From Dendrophyllia cribrosa (taxonomy: Eukaryota; Cnidaria; Anthozoa; Scleractinia; Dendrophylliidae): a DNA stretch of 64,000 bases. The notes beneath the pieces are model-generated. The model searched no databases, was not told the DNA's origin, and saw only the letters and a list, made by a program, of their open reading frames with translations. Positions 61,701-64,000 of the stretch are shown in pieces. The first letter of the stretch is position 1. Each line of letters starts with the position of its first letter. A program made the position numbers and the translations under genes. The stretch spans positions 14,782,473 through 14,846,472 of the forward strand of contig JAJLRJ010000005.1 in NCBI GenBank assembly GCA_024195265.1, read 5' to 3'.

Positions 61701-63518
61701 CATTTTATTAAAAAAAAACATGTCGTCCATAGGTTGATGCATTCTCAGTAAAAAAAAAACCTAAACAATCTTATGTGGGAAAAGTGAAATGCCGCGGGAC
61801 AATAGAGCATTGCCTACTTCTTACACGCATTGTTACTTAAATAGAGTGATTTTTTTTATTATGAAGTAAATTTCAAAACCTTAGGATAAGGGGAGGAAAA
61901 ATTTTATTTAAAAATGTAATTAGTTTAGTCAAGTTTGTTTTACCAACCTCATAGTCTGTCTCCATTTCTATTTCACCAATGTACTGGCCCTCTCTCTTGG
62001 GAACGGAAACCTCTACACTAAAATAACTTACATAGCCAGGCTTGATGGACACCTTACATGAAAGAAAAACAAAAATTAATCTACTGGAAATCATTCTGTT
62101 TAATGGAAGCAGGTACTGTCTCTTTTTAGAGCAGTTTTCGATTGTGTGAAAAGTAATTACACAATTTTGCTTTGGTTTTGGATTGCTATGCTTTGTGATT
62201 GGCTAAAAAATCTCGCGCCACTTTCTCGACTAATCAGAAGTAAAACCAAACCCAATCGTGACTTGCTCGCACGCATTTTCCCGCGCTTGGCGCCGCCAAC
62301 ATGTAATTATTGCTTCAAGCTCTGATTGGTTCATTGGATTGTTTACGACTGCTGTGATTGGTCAGAGTAATTAATTGGTTTTGGTTTTACGACACTCAAT
62401 TGAAAACTGCTTTATAACATTTCTGGCATAATGTTTCTATTTTAAAAATAATGTTCAAATCACAAAAAAAGCAATGCTGCCACCCTGTGCAATGTTGTTT
62501 GGGAAGGCTGCCATTCTAACGGCAGGTTTTAGAGATCAAAACAACATTAGTAGCAGGGGGAGGGGCTGGCAAAATCTACTATTGGTTAGCATATTCGTGA
62601 AATTGCAGACAAAGAACTTTAACATGTGTCTCGACAGCTTTGTTCAAGATTGTAGTATTGAGAAATGGTAAAAGCTATACCTTGGTGTCCTCTGCCTGGC
62701 CATTTACTATGTGGTCAGTAGCACTGGATGGGGTGTTGTTCCCTTTAGACTGTTTGCTCTCATTATTAGATTTGGTTTCTAATAGTTTAATTCTTGCAAA
62801 CTGAAGATTACATTCTATTCTGTAGATAGTGACCTGTGCAAGCAAATGATACATTGAAACACTTAATAAGTTGTCTTAGGACAACAACATTGTTACTTTT
62901 TAATGGTAACATTAAGTTAAAAAAGAAACAACCCTTCTTACTTTTACATTTAGCAGCCTTTTAAACTTATAAGTTACAGTGAACTCTCTCTAAAGCAGAC
63001 ACTCGCACTAGCTTAGAGAGTTGATTAAAACTGACACTAGAAATCAGCAACATCAGAACTGAAACAAAATTTTTTTTTTGGAAGTTGTAAGTTATGGTTT
63101 GTCAATAAAGGAATATTATTGTAAAAAATATTTTGGAGTGTTCCTACTTTGGATTTAATTACACTGTAACAGTGTACATTTCCTCTTTACTAAAAGAGTC
63201 CTTTACTATTGGGGGACAGGAACTGTCAAAATTGTTATGGTAAATTGAAACTATCAAGCTGACAACAATAAAATATCCTCAGCTACTCTTCTAACAAAAA
63301 TGGTGTATAAAATTATTGTACATGTACTATTTTGACAACAAATATAACAAAGCTAGGGATACAGAAATAGGCATTAGTGCAATGTAATACCAATAAATTG
63401 AATAGCATCATACCTCTATTGGATTATTGTTCAATATTTTAAGAAGTTTTGTTCTATTTTCTCCTGTTCCCACTGTGCCATAATCAACTACATCTTCCTC
63501 TAAGCCACCTACAGCATA
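46743..63518 (-). CDS. TMEM131: TMEM131 homologue, 3' part (16 exons)
   Basis: Sixteen exons join in phase: 63414-63518, 62681-62833, 61948-62052, 58606-58692, 57526-57675, 56532-56598, 55589-55703, 55030-55080, 54599-54838, 53640-53703, 52779-52936, 52284-52423, 51531-51726, 50059-50397, 48257-49671 and 46743-47659. They give 1433 residues. Exon 52284-52423 has NNLTVLDGIVVQGQGARGEF, and 51531-51726 has INGYECEGYGFKIMNC. FTPDFSMSRVTRKL opens 50059-50397, all close to vertebrate TMEM131. One membrane segment (VVQVVAVVLMGVVFLAVVVA) follows in the same exon, then a long Ser/Lys-rich cytosolic tail with SSSYSSIVSSDSS and a Trp-rich end. Human TMEM131 has about 1880 residues, so roughly 450 N-terminal residues lie beyond the window. 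In worm and human the family promotes secretion of collagen and other cargo, through luminal PapD-like domains and a tail that binds TRAPP. Confidence 0.93.
47871..48007. mobile_element. TTAA-flanked MITE in TMEM131 intron
   Basis: GGGGGTGTTTCTTGGTGTTG and (complement) CGGGTAGTTTCTTGGTGTTG bound 137 bases, with TTAA on both sides (47867-47870, 48008-48011). A partial relative is at 45218. Confidence 0.85.
49734..49938. mobile_element. 205-bp TTAA MITE, copy B
   Basis: It matches 29625-29829 throughout (ATGGTACCATGCAAAAGTAC, AGTTAGAACTACACTACATG). The right flank is TTAA and the left has decayed to TTGA. It lies in a TMEM131 intron. Confidence 0.9.
50503..51285. mobile_element. TTAA-flanked element with nested hairpin
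   Basis: AGTGCCACTATGA and (complement) AGTGCCACTACGA are the ends, bordered by TTAA (50499-50502, 51286-51289). The interior includes the hairpin at 50660-50875 and a long open frame on the plus strand from 50914 that has no recognisable motif. It lies in a TMEM131 intron. Confidence 0.8.
50660..50875. mobile_element. Near-perfect fold-back hairpin
   Basis: Arms of about 88 bases (starting AATAGGCCATTTCCGAGTTG) are inverted copies with few mismatches, around a loop of about 40 bases that repeats GGCCTATTGAGTTAT. It is nested in the element at 50503-51285. Confidence 0.9.
52467..52554. mobile_element. Truncated MITE (AGCAGTTTTC family)
   Basis: AGCAGTTTTCAATTGAGTGT and GCTTTGTGATTGGCTAAAAA match the left part of the complete element at 62130-62411. 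A purine-rich GGGAG tract replaces the right part. It lies in a TMEM131 intron. Confidence 0.7.
53131..53500. mobile_element. TA-type MITE, intact copy
   Basis: CACCGAATGCAAATATGG and (complement) CACCGAATGCAAATATGG bound 370 bases, flanked by TA. This intact relative of 33896-35208 shows the pre-insertion site of the fold-back element. It lies in a TMEM131 intron. Confidence 0.85.
53874..54011. repeat. Fold-back hairpin in TMEM131 intron
   Basis: CATTGTTGAGTTATATAAGC pairs with its near complement at the right end. The arms contain CACTCGAGAAGTGCGAAAAG, around the loop CTTCGGC. It is probably a MITE; no target duplication was identified. Confidence 0.75.
54280..54600. repeat. Tandem copies of exon end, donor and poly-C
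   Basis: The plus-strand segment AAGCCTTACCTATCAGCTAA at the true exon edge (54592-54611) recurs at 54485-54504 and 54285-54304 with one or two changes. Each copy is separated by CACACACCATCT sequence and C runs (54365-54386, 54444-54462, 54559-54578). Every copy keeps an intact splice donor of the minus-strand gene. Confidence 0.85.
55086..55545. repeat. 101-bp tandem repeat next to TMEM131 exon
   Basis: About four and a half copies with a period of 101 bases (landmark GGATGTGTCCGTATGTAAGG at 55188, 55289, 55390 and 55491). The unit contains GAGAGGTGTCCGTATTA and GAGGTTCGACTGTACATGTA, close to mariner-type MITE ends. The repeat starts immediately upstream of the acceptor of the 51-base exon at 55030-55080. 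Confidence 0.92.
55970..56195. mobile_element. TTAA-flanked MITE (AGGGGCAGTATCACGAGG)
   Basis: AGGGGCAGTATCACGAGG and (complement) AGAGGCAGTATCACGAGG bound 226 bases, with TTAA on both sides (55966-55969, 56196-56199). The ends resemble the element at 13297. It lies in a TMEM131 intron. Confidence 0.88.
57727..57924. mobile_element. hAT-like MITE (TTCCAGAAAATATCCATA)
   Basis: TTCCAGAAAATATCCATA and (complement) TTCCATAAAATATCCATA are the ends. The interior is C-rich with CCCACCCC strings. Related sequence with the same end motif lies at about 19720-19915. It is just upstream of a TMEM131 exon (acceptor at 57676). Confidence 0.7.
59196..59584. mobile_element. TA-type MITE with long arms
   Basis: GACCAATATCACGCTAGCAT and (complement) CACCAATATCACACTAGCAT bound 389 bases flanked by TA. 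Inverted similarity continues inward over more than 100 bases (TTAGTAAAACT, AGATTGCT, TGACGAAGAT). It lies in a TMEM131 intron. Confidence 0.8.
60359..60980. repeat. Three-unit inverted/direct repeat inside MULE
   Basis: Units of about 200 bases share ATTTTGGAATCGCTTGACAT, CTCAAAAGGTTTGAAAGAGC and GACTGCCGGGCATTTAGTCT. The first is inverted relative to the second and third. CTCAAATAGACTAAATGCCC marks the boundaries. Confidence 0.85.
61022..61188 (-). pseudogene. RecQ-like helicase N-terminal fragment
   Basis: The minus-strand frame from the ATG at 61188 reads LASLNIRREEIVLIKKEQEI then AVKKYFM. After a one-base frameshift it reads GRDVMAILPTGFGRV and stops. This is the Q-motif region leading to a Walker A (LPTGFGKS type) of RecQ/DEAD helicases, with the lysine-serine pair altered to Arg-Val. 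It is clearly dead and lies inside the MULE, so it looks like a captured host or helicase-family exon. Confidence 0.7.
62130..62411. mobile_element. TIR MITE (AGCAGTTTTC family), full copy
   Basis: AGCAGTTTTCGATTGTGTG and (complement) AGCAGTTTTCAATTGAGTG bound 282 bases rich in GATTGG and CAATCA boxes. It is the same family as 52467. It lies in a TMEM131 intron. Confidence 0.75.
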
Positions 63519-63654
63519 CTGATGACAAAACAACAAACTTTCTAAGGTTTGATTGTACAGGTTGGACCTCTCTTACAACAACCACCCCCAATTTGAATAT
63601 TTTTAAGCCACTTGCTCATTGCTGTTATGGGGAAGTTTCAATAAGAGGATTTAA

Positions 63655-64000
63655 AGGGGCAGTGCATTCACTGGGAGTTTGACCTTTTTTGGTACAAATC
63701 ATGCACCAACACCTTTACTTGTTCACAAAATAATACTAAAACACCAAGAGAATGTAATCAACTATAATTCTTGAAAGAGGAATAAATCATGGACTGTTCT
63801 AGTTCATTTTGAAAAATGAAAATGTCAGAACTTGAAAAAAGTTAGGCTAACTCATGCTCCGTTCTTCATGAGTATAGAGACATTCAATGACAGTGTTGGA
63901 ATACAAGGTTATTTATAATTTATCACAAAACTGGACCATTATTTTTCGGTTTCTGTTAATACAAAAACATTTTTGCGTTTTTGAAACGACACCAAATCTC
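63655..64000. mobile_element. TTAA-type MITE running off the window
   Basis: It starts AGGGGCAGTGCATTCACTGG directly after TTAA (63651-63654). Near the window end, TTAATACAAAAACATTTTTG is the complement of sequence in the element at 25376. The other end is outside the window. Confidence 0.55.

Larger units (their letters stand above)
59926..61836. mobile_element. TTAA MITE (GTAACAATCC family) split by MULE
   Basis: The left end GTAATGGTCCTTGTAAGAAG and right end (complement GTAACAATGCGTGTAAGAAG) are flanked by TTAA (59922-59925, 61837-61840). The body matches 12861-13292 in opposite orientation. A 1446-base MULE sits 25 bases from its left end. It lies in a TMEM131 intron. Confidence 0.88.

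Noticed and set aside
62130..62411. CCAAT/GATTGG-rich stretch as a promoter
   Set aside because: It is a MITE with inverted ends and a truncated relative at 52467, so the boxes are part of the repeat.

Overview
This is a 64 kb piece of an animal nuclear genome. The genes have GT-AG introns, the tRNA genes end in pol III T-runs, the DNA is AT-rich, and miniature transposons are extremely dense. The best guess is an anthozoan cnidarian, probably a stony coral. That rests on the overall look: a single-exon rhodopsin-like receptor, an RPA-like OB-fold ORF of a type I associate with cnidarians, a tRNA-like inverted-repeat element, and abundant TTAA-, TWA- and 9-bp-duplication MITEs. It is an inference, not a database result.

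Layout. (1) 0.4-5 kb: two tRNA-Ala(AGC) genes on a duplicated block of about 480 bp, with MULE-, Harbinger- and other MITEs between them. (2) 5.2-9.7 kb, + strand: six exons of a secreted cysteine-rich, cystine-knot-like protein. (3) 9.8-17.5 kb: a transposon graveyard holding an 18-bp minisatellite, piggyBac-type MITEs, non-LTR retrotransposon 3' ends, and a MITE carrying a captured exon plus a 5S rRNA fragment. (4) 17.6-18.6 kb, - strand: an RPA-like OB-fold/zinc-ribbon coding exon with two frameshifts. (5) 21.2-24.5 kb: an intronless class A GPCR inside a tandem duplication whose second copy has lost the gene. (6) 28.8-43.4 kb, - strand: a complete 10-exon DHHC palmitoyltransferase of the ZDHHC2/15/20 type, its introns full of DNA transposons; a tRNA-Ala lies divergently 118 bp from its start codon. 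(7) 46.7-63.5 kb, - strand: the last 16 exons found of a TMEM131 homologue, whose 5' end lies beyond the window.

The three clear genes all belong to membrane or secretory biology (surface receptor, Golgi/plasma-membrane acyltransferase, secretory cargo factor). Nothing indicates joint regulation. The most unusual material is the mobile DNA. Two inverted copies of a fold-back element with 9-bp target duplications and GGATC-rich ends carry a tiny two-exon reading frame. MULE-type elements sit inside other elements, one holding a broken RecQ-like helicase fragment. Small tandem duplications have copied real splice sites or exons of the host genes.

Coordinates of exons and element ends were read by eye from splice consensus, reading frame, terminal inverted repeats and target-site duplications. 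They have not been checked by computation.
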